Shown: positions 27,649 to 36,177 of the stretch, piece by piece | How positions within the stretch are numbered: the first letter of the stretch is position 1 | Layout of the letters: the number at the start of each line of letters is the position of its first letter | Source: an uncultured Sphingomonas sp. | GTDB taxonomy: Bacteria; Pseudomonadota; Alphaproteobacteria; Sphingomonadales; Sphingomonadaceae | NCBI RefSeq assembly: GCF_913062585.1 | Contig: NZ_CAJXWX010000001.1 | Location: forward strand, 186,001-250,000 | Length of the DNA stretch: 64,000 nt | Direction of reading: 5' to 3' | The notes under the pieces: generated by a model | What the model was told of the DNA's origin: nothing | The model's input: only the letters and a program-made list of their open reading frames with translations | Database searches by the model: none | Made by a program: the position numbers and the translations under genes

Positions 27649-28330
27649 GTTTCTCCAGCGCATTCATCGCCGCATGCACCCGCGCTTCTGCCTCGGCGCG
27701 GGGTAGGCCCGGCGGGATCACCTCGCCGAAGCGCAGCGTCACCACGCCCGGCCGCTTCAGCCCTTTGCGCGGCCAGACCAGCCCCGAATCGGTCGCCACC
27801 GGCACCACCGGCAGGTTCAGCATCCGGTACAGCCCGGCGAATCCCGGCTTCAGCGGCGGCGTCTCACCCGGCTTTACCCGCGTGCCTTCGGGAAAGATCA
27901 TGATCGCCCGCCCCTGCCCCACCGCGACCTGCGCATCGCGCATCATGCCGCGCATCGCCCTGGCCGAGGCGGATCGGTCGACGACAATCGCGCCGTACTT
28001 GCGCACCGCCCAGCCCCAGAGCGGAATATTGGCCAGCTCGCGCTTCAGCACCATGGCGGGGGCGCCCAGGATGCGTTGCAGCTCCATCGTCTCGAACATC
28101 GCCTGGTGCTTGGCGGGATAAAGTGCGGGCGTGGTCGGCCGCGTCCCTTCCACCCGCACCCGAATCCCCAGGATCCAGCGGGTGCAGATCCGGTGGAACC
28201 GCGTCCAGGTCGTCGCCCAGTGGATCACCGCGTGGCGTCCCCCGACCGCGATCAGCGGCGACAGCAGCGCCATCACCGCCGACACCGGATAGAAGATCGC
28301 CACGAACACGATGTTGCGAAGAAGAATCAC
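27635..28330 (-). CDS. plsC: 1-acyl-sn-glycerol-3-phosphate acyltransferase
   Basis: 231 aa. Transfers a second acyl chain to lysophosphatidic acid, giving phosphatidic acid at the inner membrane. One N-terminal hydrophobic segment ('NIVFVAIFYPVSAVMALLSPLI'). Catalytic block I reads 'KHQAMFET', so the usual HX4D is HX4E; block III is 'IFPEGTRVKPGE' and block IV 'PVVPVATDSG'. I prefer GTG 28330, which overlaps the ydcF stop (GTGA), over the TTG of the track. The last residues and stop codon (KLPPL-stop) are encoded by a palindromic repeat. Last gene of ftsE-ftsX-ydcF-plsC. Confidence 0.9.
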   Translation of the reverse strand: MILLRNIVFVAIFYPVSAVMALLSPLIAVGGRHAVIHWATTWTRFHRICTRWILGIRVRVEGTRPTTPALYPAKHQAMFETMELQRILGAPAMVLKRELANIPLWGWAVRKYGAIVVDRSASARAMRGMMRDAQVAVGQGRAIMIFPEGTRVKPGETPPLKPGFAGLYRMLNLPVVPVATDSGLVWPRKGLKRPGVVTLRFGEVIPPGLPRAEAEARVHAAMNALEKLPPL

Positions 28331-28860
28331 GCCCCTATCCCCGTCCAAAGCGCGATCCGGCGCAGGATCAGCTTGTTATATTCGTTGACCAGCGTGCCCA
28401 TGCGCGGCTCCGACGGCACCCCGTCGCCCAGCACCAGGATCTGCCGCCCCAGCGCCGCGCGCAACTCCATCCGCGCGCGCGGCAAATGCCAGTCGGAGGT
28501 GACGAGGCGCACGGTGCGATAGCCATGCTGGCGCACCCAGTTCGCCGTCTCCTCGGCATTGGAGCGCGTGTCCACCGCCTCGCCGCCCAGGTCGATGCAG
28601 CAGGAAAACAGGGCAGGCGCGGTATGATAGGTCCGCGCCAGGTCGATCGGTCGCACGCCCGGCGCGACGCCGGTGACCAGCATCCGCTTGGCCTGATGCG
28701 CTTTCAGCAGCGCGATGCCGCGGTCGATCCGCCCCGCGCCGCCGGTCGGCACCACGATCGCATCGGTGGTATTGTTCTCCAGCGGGTGCGGCAGGGTCAG
28801 CATGAAGGCCACGAAGCCCAGGCACCAGGCGAGTGCCGCCAAGCCGAACAACCGCAGCAC
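28327..28860 (-). CDS. YdcF family (DUF218) protein
   Basis: 177 aa, GTG start at 28860 one base after the ftsX stop. A signal-anchor-like hydrophobic N-terminus ('LRLFGLAALAWCLGFVAFML') is followed by the DUF218 domain: 'DAIVVPTGGAGRIDRGIALLKAH', 'MLVTGVAPGV', 'DTRSNAEETANWVRQHGYRTVRLVTSDWHLPRARME'. DUF218 members such as SanA/ElyC affect envelope integrity and lipid-carrier metabolism; the exact reaction is unknown. Its place between ftsX and plsC supports an envelope role. Confidence 0.88.
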   Translation of the reverse strand: MLRLFGLAALAWCLGFVAFMLTLPHPLENNTTDAIVVPTGGAGRIDRGIALLKAHQAKRMLVTGVAPGVRPIDLARTYHTAPALFSCCIDLGGEAVDTRSNAEETANWVRQHGYRTVRLVTSDWHLPRARMELRAALGRQILVLGDGVPSEPRMGTLVNEYNKLILRRIALWTGIGA

Positions 28861-28861
28861 G

Positions 28862-29767
28862 TTACAGCATCCGCCGCATCTGGCGCAGCACCGCAAGCCG
28901 CGCCGCGACCACCGCCAGCAGGACGAAGCCAAAGGGCACGGCGACCAGCAGGCCAATGTCCGCCACGCCCAGCCGCATCTCGTCGAGCAACTGCGAATCG
29001 AGCGCCCCCACCTCCCGCGCGATCAGCAGGATGGCGGCCCCCGCAAACACGCTGCCCGCCACCGCGCCGATCCCGGCGTCGATCGCGATCCGCCGCTGGA
29101 ACAGCCGCGCCACCTGCCGGTCGGTCGCGCCGAGCATGTGGATGACCTCGATCGTGCCGCGATGCGCCTCCAGCCCGGCACGCGCGGCCAGCATCACGAC
29201 GGCCCCGGTGGCGACCAGCATCAGGATGATGATCGCGCCCGCCAGCCAGGCGGCGGTGTCGAGCAGCCGCCCGACCGGCCCCAGCCAGGTGGCATGGGCA
29301 TCGACCCGTGCGGCGGGGCTTGCGCGGGTGACCGCCACGGTGACGCGGGCGATCGCGGCGGCAGCATCACTGGTCAGGTCGACGTCGATCAGGGCGGGCA
29401 CGGGCAGCCCCGCCGCCTCGGCATCGGTGCCCAGCCAAGGCTGCAGCATCCGGGCGAGATCGGCCTGCGGCACCGGGGTCGCACGGGCGACGTCACCTTG
29501 CGCGCGCAGGACGCGCAGCACCTGCGCGGCGGCGGCATCGCGGCGCTGCGTCTCGCCCTCGACGATCTGGACGGTCAGCCGCCCCGCCATCTGCCGGTCG
29601 AGCGCACCCGCTGCCCGCGCGGTGGCCAGGCCGGCGGCGGCGGACAACAGGGTCAGGAACAGCATGATCGCGATGACCCAGCTCATCACATGCGCGCCGC
29701 CGACATCGTCCAGCGCGCGCGATTCCGCACCGCCCCGGCGGCGGCCCCGTGTGAGCGTCCGCGTCAC
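28862..29767 (-). CDS. ftsX: Cell division protein FtsX (ABC-type permease)
   Basis: 301 aa after trimming to the GTG at 29767, which overlaps the ftsE stop (GTGA). Four predicted membrane helices: one at about residues 30-50 ('MSWVIAIMLFLTLLSAAAGL'), then a periplasmic domain, then three in the C-terminal half ('AGAIIILMLVATGAVVML', 'GIGAVAGSVFAGAAILLIA', 'IGLLVAVPFGFVLLAVVAARL'). 'GTIEVIHMLGATDRQVARLFQRR' is the FtsX coupling segment. FtsEX controls peptidoglycan hydrolases at the septum. The periplasmic loop is poorly conserved, as usual. Confidence 0.9.
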   Translation of the reverse strand: MTRTLTRGRRRGGAESRALDDVGGAHVMSWVIAIMLFLTLLSAAAGLATARAAGALDRQMAGRLTVQIVEGETQRRDAAAAQVLRVLRAQGDVARATPVPQADLARMLQPWLGTDAEAAGLPVPALIDVDLTSDAAAAIARVTVAVTRASPAARVDAHATWLGPVGRLLDTAAWLAGAIIILMLVATGAVVMLAARAGLEAHRGTIEVIHMLGATDRQVARLFQRRIAIDAGIGAVAGSVFAGAAILLIAREVGALDSQLLDEMRLGVADIGLLVAVPFGFVLLAVVAARLAVLRQMRRML

Positions 29768-30513
29768 AGCCCGCTCCGCACGGTGGTCGAACGCGGGGGC
29801 GCCGCCGGGGATGGTGGCGGGGATGGTGGCGGCAGGTCGGGCCATTGCGCGTCGACCAGCCGCCCGCGCTCCAGATGCATGTGATGCGCCGACGGGATCC
29901 GCTCGATCAGATGCCAGTCATGGGTCGCCATCACGACCGTGGTGCCCAGCCGGTGGAGCGAGTTGAACAGGTGCAGCAAGCGTTCGGCCATGACCGGGTC
30001 GACATTGCCGGTCGGCTCGTCCGCGACCAGCAGTTCGGGCCGCGCGATCACCGAGCGGGCGATCGCCACCCGCTGCTGCTCGCCACCCGACAGGGTCGCG
30101 GGCCGCGCGCCCGCGCGCTCGGACAGGCCGATCCAGGTCAGCATCTCGCGCACGGCGCGCGCAATCTCCGATTCGGCCATGCCCGCCACACGTAGCGGCA
30201 GGGCGATATTGTCCGCCGCCGACAGATGCGGGATCAGCCGGAAATCCTGGAACACCACCCCGATCCGCCGCCGAAAGCCGGGCAGCCGGTCGCGCGGCAG
30301 GATCACCGCATCCTCGCCGAACAGGCGGATGATGCCCCGGCTGGGCCGCTGCGACAGGTAGAGGAGCTTCAGCAGCGAGGTCTTGCCTGCGCCGCTGGCC
30401 CCGGTCAGGAAATAGAATTGGCCCGACCGCAACGTGAAGCTGACGTCGCACAGGGTTTCCTCGCCCGCGCCGTAGCGAAGGCCGACATTCTCGAACTGGA
30501 CGATGTTCGCCAT
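29764..30513 (-). CDS. ftsE: Cell division ATP-binding protein FtsE
   Basis: 249 aa ABC ATPase of the FtsEX complex. Walker A 'LTGASGAGKTSLLKLLYL', Q-loop 'GVVFQDFRLIPHLSAADN', signature 'LSGGEQQRVAIARS', Walker B 'LLVADEPTGNVDP', H-loop 'VMATHDWHL'. The normal FtsE part ends near residue 222; the last ~27 residues are an unusual proline/serine-rich tail ('PPPSPPPSPAAPP'). First gene of a four-gene minus-strand operon, divergent from the zinc-ribbon protein gene. Confidence 0.95.
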   Translation of the reverse strand: MANIVQFENVGLRYGAGEETLCDVSFTLRSGQFYFLTGASGAGKTSLLKLLYLSQRPSRGIIRLFGEDAVILPRDRLPGFRRRIGVVFQDFRLIPHLSAADNIALPLRVAGMAESEIARAVREMLTWIGLSERAGARPATLSGGEQQRVAIARSVIARPELLVADEPTGNVDPVMAERLLHLFNSLHRLGTTVVMATHDWHLIERIPSAHHMHLERGRLVDAQWPDLPPPSPPPSPAAPPRSTTVRSGL

Positions 30514-30665
30514 GCCCCATGGGCCTTGGCATGGCCCGGCCCCGGCTTCAAGTTCCGCGCTTCACGCTTGCCACGCCTAGGGGCGGCGTGCTTACTGGAC
30601 GGGCGGGGGGCCTGAACCGGATGGTCTGTTCGCCTGTGACCTGTCCTGTCCGTTGAAGTGCCTGC

Positions 30666-31391
30666 ATGATCCTGGAATGCCCCGAGTGCCGCACCCGCTA
30701 TCTGGTGCCCGACAGCGCGATCGGGCCGGAGGGACGGACCGTGCGTTGCGCCAATTGCCGGCACAGCTGGTTCCAGTCGCCGCCCGAGCCGGAACCCGAA
30801 CTGCCGCTGCCGCCCGTGGCGCAGGACCCGATTGGCGCGGAACCGGACGGGGCCTTTGCCGAGCCGCCGCCGCCGGTCATCATGCCCCCGCCCGCGCCGC
30901 CGATCCTGGCGCAGGAGGATGCCGGGTTCGACGCCTTTGCCCATCGCCCGCCCTTCCGCGCCCGCCGCAACCCGGTGCGCCGCTGGACCATCGGGGCAGT
31001 CGCCGCGTGCCTGTTGCTGCTGGCCGCGACGGCGGCGATCATGTGGACGGGGATGCCGGGCATCGGCGGCTGGCTGGGCATCGGCACGACCGAATCGGCG
31101 CTGGAACTACGCTCCAACCCGATCGAGCGGCGCGAGCTGGAGAACGGCTCGGAGCTGTTCGCGATTTCGGGCCAGGTCATCAACCCGTCGTCCAATACGC
31201 AGCGCGTACCCGATCTGCGCGCCGAGCTGAAGGACGCCAAGGGGCGCGTCGTCTTCTCCTGGGCGATCGCGCCGCAGCAGCGGACGCTGGGCCCCGGTGC
31301 GTCGATCGACTTCAACTCGGCCAAGCTGGACGTGCCGCCCAGTTCCAAGCGGCTGGATTTGAGCTTTGCGGGTGAGGGCGCGGCGAACTGA
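30666..31391 (+). CDS. MJ0042-type zinc-ribbon membrane protein with DUF3426-like domain
   Basis: 241 aa. The N-terminus 'MILECPECRTRYLVPDSAIG...VRCANCRHSWFQ' is a zinc ribbon with two CxxC pairs. Then comes a proline/acid-rich linker (about 45-95), one transmembrane helix ('IGAVAACLLLLAATAAIMW', about 112-130), and an extracytoplasmic beta-rich domain (about 145-238: 'FAISGQVINPSSNTQRVPDLRAELKDAKG') of the DUF3426/FxLYD kind. Widespread in alphaproteobacteria next to ftsEX; function unknown. Divergent from ftsE, sharing a 150-bp promoter region. Confidence 0.85.
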   Translation: MILECPECRTRYLVPDSAIGPEGRTVRCANCRHSWFQSPPEPEPELPLPPVAQDPIGAEPDGAFAEPPPPVIMPPPAPPILAQEDAGFDAFAHRPPFRARRNPVRRWTIGAVAACLLLLAATAAIMWTGMPGIGGWLGIGTTESALELRSNPIERRELENGSELFAISGQVINPSSNTQRVPDLRAELKDAKGRVVFSWAIAPQQRTLGPGASIDFNSAKLDVPPSSKRLDLSFAGEGAAN

Positions 31392-31408
31392 TAGCGGGTC
31401 GCGTGGGC

Positions 31409-31540
31409 TTCGACTTCGCTCAGCCTGAACGGAGCGAAGGAACCGGGCCATATATACCAACAGCCGTTCAGCCTGAGCCCTTCGGCTGGCTGGCAAGCCA
31501 GCCGCTTAGGATAAACTTCGGCGCTCGCGCCGAAGTCGAA
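31409..31540. repeat. TTCGACTTCGCTCAG repeat pair, partly diverged, running into the MATE gene
   Basis: TTCGACTTCGCTCAGCCTG... at 31409-31432, CCGTTCAGCCTGAGC at about 31463-31477, and CGAAGTCGAA at 31531-31540. The inverted partner appears split by an inserted stretch containing GGCTGGC/AGCCAGCC. The last ~35 bases encode the C-terminus of the MATE transporter. Confidence 0.65.
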
Positions 31541-32903
31541 GGCCAAGGGAATCCCGCAGCCGCCGCGCGACGATCGCGAACCGCGCCCCGTGCAGCATCG
31601 CCGCGACCAGCATCCCCAGCCCCGAAGCCCAGGCAAGCGCCGCCGCCCCCCACCCCGCGCCGACCAGCCACCAGCCCAGCCCGCCGGTCACCACGAAATA
31701 GGCAATGATGCTGTTGATCCCCGCCGCCACCTGATCGCCCAGCGAGCGCAGCGCATAGACCAGCACGACCTGGACCCCGTCGAACAGGATGAACGGTGCC
31801 CAGATCGTCAGCATGGCGATCCCGGCCAGGTGCGCCTCGGGCATGGCCGGAAACAGGCCGACGACCGTCTGGGGCAGGCTCCATAGCGCCAGGCTGCACG
31901 CCCCCATGATCAGCGCCATCATGGCAAGCGCCAGCAGAGTGCGCGGCACCGCCGCCCAGGCCGTGCCCTCGCCCACCGCATTGCCCGCGCGCACGCCCGC
32001 CGCCGATCCCAGGCCGAGCGCCAGCGCGAAGGTCACGTTATGGACGGAGAAGACGATCTGGAAACCATGCGCGGTCGCATCGCCCAGCCGGGTCGACAGG
32101 GCGATCAGCACCGCGAACCCCGCCAGTTCCAGCCCCGAGGCGATGGCGGGCACGACGCCGAACCGGGCCAGCGCCGCCGCGCCCTTCAGCGTCGGGGCCC
32201 AGGCGGCGCGGTCCAGCCGCCGGACGCCGCGCTGTCCCCCACGCGGCAGTCGCATCGCGCTCGCCACCATCGCGACCGCCCCGATCGCCGAGGCGATGAC
32301 CGTCGCCAGCGCAGCACCGACGGCCCCCAGTGCGGGCAACCCCAGCTCGCCCCCCGCCAGCGCCCAGGCGAGCAGCGCGTTGATCGGCAGGATCGACAGA
32401 TTGACCATCGTCACCCGGCGCGGACGGCTGATCCCCTCCAGAAAGAAACTGGCGGCAACCAGCACAAGCTGGAACGGATAGCCCAGCGCCATCACCGCCA
32501 CGACCCGCGCGGCCGGTTCGACCAAGGCGGGCGCCACCCCGATCCCGGCGAGCAGCTGCGCGCCGCCCAGCCCCAGGATCAGCATGGCGGCGACGCCCAG
32601 CATCAGCCCCAGTACCATGCCGTCGCGCAAGGCCTGGCCGGTCGCGGGCAAATCCCCCGCCCCGTCCGCCCGCGACGCACGCACCAGCACGCCCGACAGC
32701 CAGGCCAGACCGGTGACGATCGCAATATAGGTCAGCGACCGGCTGGCCGAGAGTGCTGCGACCTCATGCTCGCCGACCCGGCCGACCACGACGACATCGG
32801 TGACGTGCAGGATCGTCCAGTTCAGGCTGGTCAGCATCACCGGCCAGGCCAGCGCGAGCAGGCGTCGCGCCTCGGACAGGTCGGGGCGGAGGAAAGACGT
32901 CAT
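31506..32903 (-). CDS. MATE family efflux transporter (NorM-like)
   Basis: 465 aa with about 12 hydrophobic helices in two homologous halves. 'ALAWPVMLTSLNWTILHVTDVVVVGRVGEHEVAALSAS' is the typical first half start, and 'LALGLGSAAGVRAGNAVGEG' the family motif at the start of the second half. Exports cationic drugs or metabolites using H+ or Na+. ATG 32903. The extreme C-terminus ('RLRRERRSLS') is translated from a dispersed repeat, so the native tail has probably been replaced. Alone on its transcript; divergent from the tRNA-Leu region. Confidence 0.9.
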   Translation of the reverse strand: MTSFLRPDLSEARRLLALAWPVMLTSLNWTILHVTDVVVVGRVGEHEVAALSASRSLTYIAIVTGLAWLSGVLVRASRADGAGDLPATGQALRDGMVLGLMLGVAAMLILGLGGAQLLAGIGVAPALVEPAARVVAVMALGYPFQLVLVAASFFLEGISRPRRVTMVNLSILPINALLAWALAGGELGLPALGAVGAALATVIASAIGAVAMVASAMRLPRGGQRGVRRLDRAAWAPTLKGAAALARFGVVPAIASGLELAGFAVLIALSTRLGDATAHGFQIVFSVHNVTFALALGLGSAAGVRAGNAVGEGTAWAAVPRTLLALAMMALIMGACSLALWSLPQTVVGLFPAMPEAHLAGIAMLTIWAPFILFDGVQVVLVYALRSLGDQVAAGINSIIAYFVVTGGLGWWLVGAGWGAAALAWASGLGMLVAAMLHGARFAIVARRLRDSLGLRLRRERRSLS

Positions 32904-33042
32904 AACCCTGCCCTAAGCGGGTTGGCCCCCGGGCGAAAGCCACCGCGACCCTTTGGCGAGAAAGACCATTGCGCTGCCCCTATCGCTTTGCTAGGGGCAC
33001 CCGCCTACCAGCCCTCCGGCTTGCCGGTGGTGACTATCGAGT

Positions 33043-33129
33043 GCGGTCGTGGCGGAATTGGTAGACGCGCAACGTTGAGGTCGTTGTGGCCGAAAGGCCG
33101 TGGAAGTTCGAGTCTTCTCGACCGCACCA
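33043..33129 (+). tRNA. tRNA-Leu(GAG)
   Basis: 87 bases including an encoded CCA. Acceptor arms GCGGTCG and CGACCGC close the cloverleaf; D-arm contains GGCGGAATTGGTAGACGC. Anticodon stem CAACG/CGTTG encloses loop TTGAGGT, giving anticodon GAG (reads CUC/CUU). The extra arm TGGCCGAAAGGCC is long, as required for a class II tRNA, and T-arm AAGTTCGAGTCTT follows. Not interrupted, and no integrase gene or duplicated 3' end is seen nearby. Confidence 0.97.
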
Positions 33130-33158
33130 GATATTTCCGAAAATCCAGTATCGTGACG

Positions 33159-33180
33159 ACGAGCGCCGATCGGCGCTCGT
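33159..33180. terminator. Perfect 22-bp palindrome between tRNA-Leu and the PilZ gene
   Basis: ACGAGCGCCGA/TCGGCGCTCGT, 11-base arms with no spacer, 29 bases after the tRNA and 16 bases after the convergent PilZ gene. It probably forms the shared 3' hairpin of both transcripts. There is no T-tract, so it may act in 3'-end protection or Rho-dependent ending. Confidence 0.45.
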
Positions 33181-33196
33181 GGCCCATGCCGCCGCC

Positions 33197-33787
33197 TCAG
33201 CGCAGCGCGACGATCGCGGCCAGCGTTTCCATGCGCAGCGGCGAGACGAAGCGGAAGCCGAAGCGGCCGTCCTTCACCCAGCAGATCGTGCCCGGGATCG
33301 CGGTGCCGAGCGGGCGCACGACGATATGCCCCGCCAGACCGGGCTGGATCGCGCCATCCCCCTCCAGCTTGGCGCCGCCCGCCGAGATGTCGATCATCGC
33401 CGCGGTGAATTTGCGGTCGCCCAGCCGGACATCGGCGTTCAGCGCGATCGGGAATCGCGGCGGGCGCGGGATCGTGCCGTCCTCATTCTCGTGCGAGAAG
33501 ATCCGTTCATAGGGTTGGGCCGAATCGAACTGGATGCCCGCCTTCTGCCCCTTCACCCAGCGGACCGTACCCGCCAGCGGCGGCAGGCCGCGTACCTCGA
33601 TGCATATCGGATCGCCGACCGCGGGCACGTCGACGAATCGCGCCATCAGGCCGCTGGCGGAAATATTGTGGACCAGGCAGACGCCGGGATGGTCGCCGCA
33701 CACCTTGCCCAGCAGCAGGACAGCCGAATGCCGCCGACCCGACCGCCGTTCGGCGGGCGTGCTATGCTGCTGTTCGACCTGTTCCAT
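33197..33787 (-). CDS. Tandem PilZ domain protein (c-di-GMP receptor candidate)
   Basis: 196 aa from ATG 33787 (AAGGA five to eight bases upstream); GTG 33811 is the longer alternative. Two PilZ-like units: the first has 'ERRSGRRHSAVLLL' (R-x-x-x-R) and 'HNISASGLMARF' (N/D-x-S-x-x-G); the second 'PRPPRFPIALNADV' and 'MIDISAGGAKLEGD'. The first unit keeps all ligand residues, the second has a weaker arginine motif. Tandem PilZ proteins bind c-di-GMP and control motility or exopolysaccharide. Fits with the two diguanylate cyclases of the window, though it is not adjacent to them. Confidence 0.85.
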   Translation of the reverse strand: MEQVEQQHSTPAERRSGRRHSAVLLLGKVCGDHPGVCLVHNISASGLMARFVDVPAVGDPICIEVRGLPPLAGTVRWVKGQKAGIQFDSAQPYERIFSHENEDGTIPRPPRFPIALNADVRLGDRKFTAAMIDISAGGAKLEGDGAIQPGLAGHIVVRPLGTAIPGTICWVKDGRFGFRFVSPLRMETLAAIVALR

Positions 33788-33984
33788 TCCCATTCCTTCG
33801 GCCAAGTCCACCCCCCTGTGGAATCCGGCATTTGCCCTGCCATATCCGAATCGGGTTAAAAAAGGCGAACAACTTCGCCCGCGCCGTACATAGGTGCATT
33901 CTGCGGTTCATCCTGCGGTCAGCGGCGCTGCGGCATCGGCCGCTTGTGGTCATGTTCAAAGCCCTGTAATTCGCGAGCCGTCCC

Positions 33985-36177
33985 ATGCCTCGCGCGTCGT
34001 CCTCCCGGTCCTCCCGGCCCCGCTCTTCCAAGCCCCGCTCTCCCTGGCGGCGCCGGATCGTCGTAACCCTGCAGATCCTGATCGGCCTGGCCGTGCTGGC
34101 GGTCGGCGCGCTGGCCATCGCGGTCTTCGTCGCCAAGTCGCAGCTGCCCAGCTTCGACGAGCTGAAATCCTCGCCCAACGGCCAGATGATCCGCGTCCAC
34201 GCCGCCGACGGATCGGTGATCGTGTCGCTCGGGCCGAGCTATGGCGAGTGGCTGCCCTATGACAGGATTCCGATCGTCATGCGCGACGCGACGATCGCGG
34301 TCGAGGATCGCCGGTTCCGCGAGCATCCGGGCGTCGACCCGATCGGCATCGCCCGGTCGGTCGAGGTGCGCCTGGAGAAGGGTCGCTGGAAACAGGGCGG
34401 CTCGACCATCACCCAGCAGATCACGCGTACCATCTTCCTGAACAACCAGAAGAAGTTCGGTCGCAAGTTCCGCGAGGCGATCCTGGCGCTGGCGATGGAG
34501 CTGAAATTCTCGAAGGACCAGATCCTCGAGTTGTATCTGAACAAGGTCTATTATGGCGGCGGCGCCTACGGCATCGACGCGGCCAGCCGGAAATTCTTCG
34601 GCCATGGCGCCGAGCATCTGAGCCTGTCCGAGGCGGCGGTGATCGCCGGCCTGGTCAAGGCGCCCTCCAACTATTCGCCGACCGCCGATGCCGAGGCGGC
34701 GGTGGGCCGCGCGGGCGTGGTCATCCAGCAGATGGAGCGCAACGGCTTCATCACCGCCGCCCAGGCCGCCGACGCCAATCCGCAAGCCCTGAAGCTGGCG
34801 CCCGAGCCCAAGCAGAATTCGGTGCGCTATTTCACCGACTGGGCGCTGCCCCAGCTCGACACGCTGATCGACGAGCAGAGCGCGCCGCTCGACGTGTGGA
34901 CGACGCTCGACCTCAATATGCAGCGCGCGGCCGATTCGGCGGTCCGCGCCGATGCCCCGCCGGGAACGCAGGGCGCGCTGGTCAGCCTGGACCGCGACGG
35001 GGCGGTGCGCGCGATGGTCGGCGGGCTCGACTATGTCTCGACCAACTATAACCGTGCGACCACGGCGGTGCGCCAGCCGGGTTCGGCCTTCAAGCTGTTC
35101 GTCTATCTCGCCGCGCTGGAGGCGGGCCATAAGCCCGAGGACCAGGTGGTCGACGAACCCGTCACCATCGACGGCTGGTCCCCGCGCAACGATTCGCGGC
35201 GCAATTCGGGCAATGTGTCCCTGCGCACCGCCTTTGCCTATTCGCTGAATACGGTGGCGGCCAAGCTCGGCCAGGAAGTAGGTTTCCAGACGGTAGCCGA
35301 CATGGCGCGCCGTTTCGGCATCACGACGCCGGTCAACACCCATCCCTCGATGGTGCTGGGCACGTCGGAGGTGCGGGTGATCGACATGGTCAGCGCCTTT
35401 GCCAGCGTCGCCAACAAGGGCGTGAAGGTCACGCCCTATGGCATCACCAAGGTGACGGCGAACGGCCAGACCATCTATACCCATGAGGTCGATCGCAGCC
35501 GGGTGCTGGTCGCCCCCTATATCGCCGCCGAGATGACCGACCTGCTGCAGACCGCGGTCAACACCGGCACCGGCCGCGCCGCGCAGATCGGCCGTCCGGT
35601 CGCGGGCAAGACGGGCACGACGACCAGCTCGAAGGACGGCTGGTTCCTGGGCTTCTCCAGCGGGATCACCACCGGCGTGTGGATGGGCCGCGATAATGGC
35701 AAGCCGGTCGCCGGGCTGCATGGCGGCACCGCGCCCGCCAAGGCCTTTGCCGATTATATGAAGGTCGCCGTCGCCAACCGCCCGATCGAGCAGTTCGAAA
35801 CCCAGGTCACCCTGCCCGAATGGCAGCTGGAGCCGGATGAGGAGAGCTATTTCGGCGAGCCCGACAATGGCGTGAGCGCGGTCGATGCCGATGGCAATCC
35901 GCTGCCCTCGCCCACGGCGGTCGCGCCGGAGGACGGCAGCGAGACGGTGGAAATCCCGACCCGTCGCGAACCCGGTACGCCGCCACCCATCCAGCAGCAA
36001 CCGGGTGCACCTGCACCCCAGCAACCGCCGGCACCCGCGCCGCAACAGCGGCTGGACCAGGCCTGGATCGACCGCGTGACCGGGCGCGGCAATGGCGCCG
36101 CGCCGCGTGACGGGCGGACCGGCGCCGCCCCGCGCGGCTCAGTCCGCGAGCGTCAGGACGACCGCCCGAACCAGTGA
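33985..36177 (+). CDS. Class A penicillin-binding protein (PBP1A family)
   Basis: 730 aa bifunctional murein polymerase. Basic Ser/Arg-rich cytoplasmic tail (1-24), one membrane anchor ('IVVTLQILIGLAVLAVGALAIAVFV'), glycosyltransferase domain about 60-235 ('AVEDRRFREHPGVDPIG', 'QGGSTITQQITR', 'YLNKVYYGGGAYGID'), transpeptidase about 300-600 with 'PGSAFK' (S-x-x-K), 'YSLNT' (S-x-N) and 'GKTGTT' (K-T-G). The C-terminal ~90 residues are Pro/Gln-rich and disordered. Its 3' end overlaps the convergent metallopeptidase gene by 25 bp. Divergent from the PilZ gene. Confidence 0.95.
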   Translation: MPRASSSRSSRPRSSKPRSPWRRRIVVTLQILIGLAVLAVGALAIAVFVAKSQLPSFDELKSSPNGQMIRVHAADGSVIVSLGPSYGEWLPYDRIPIVMRDATIAVEDRRFREHPGVDPIGIARSVEVRLEKGRWKQGGSTITQQITRTIFLNNQKKFGRKFREAILALAMELKFSKDQILELYLNKVYYGGGAYGIDAASRKFFGHGAEHLSLSEAAVIAGLVKAPSNYSPTADAEAAVGRAGVVIQQMERNGFITAAQAADANPQALKLAPEPKQNSVRYFTDWALPQLDTLIDEQSAPLDVWTTLDLNMQRAADSAVRADAPPGTQGALVSLDRDGAVRAMVGGLDYVSTNYNRATTAVRQPGSAFKLFVYLAALEAGHKPEDQVVDEPVTIDGWSPRNDSRRNSGNVSLRTAFAYSLNTVAAKLGQEVGFQTVADMARRFGITTPVNTHPSMVLGTSEVRVIDMVSAFASVANKGVKVTPYGITKVTANGQTIYTHEVDRSRVLVAPYIAAEMTDLLQTAVNTGTGRAAQIGRPVAGKTGTTTSSKDGWFLGFSSGITTGVWMGRDNGKPVAGLHGGTAPAKAFADYMKVAVANRPIEQFETQVTLPEWQLEPDEESYFGEPDNGVSAVDADGNPLPSPTAVAPEDGSETVEIPTRREPGTPPPIQQQPGAPAPQQPPAPAPQQRLDQAWIDRVTGRGNGAAPRDGRTGAAPRGSVRERQDDRPNQ

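Noticed and set aside
33043-33196. Integrative element at tRNA-Leu
   Set aside because: No integrase and no duplicated tRNA end; flanking genes are ordinary.
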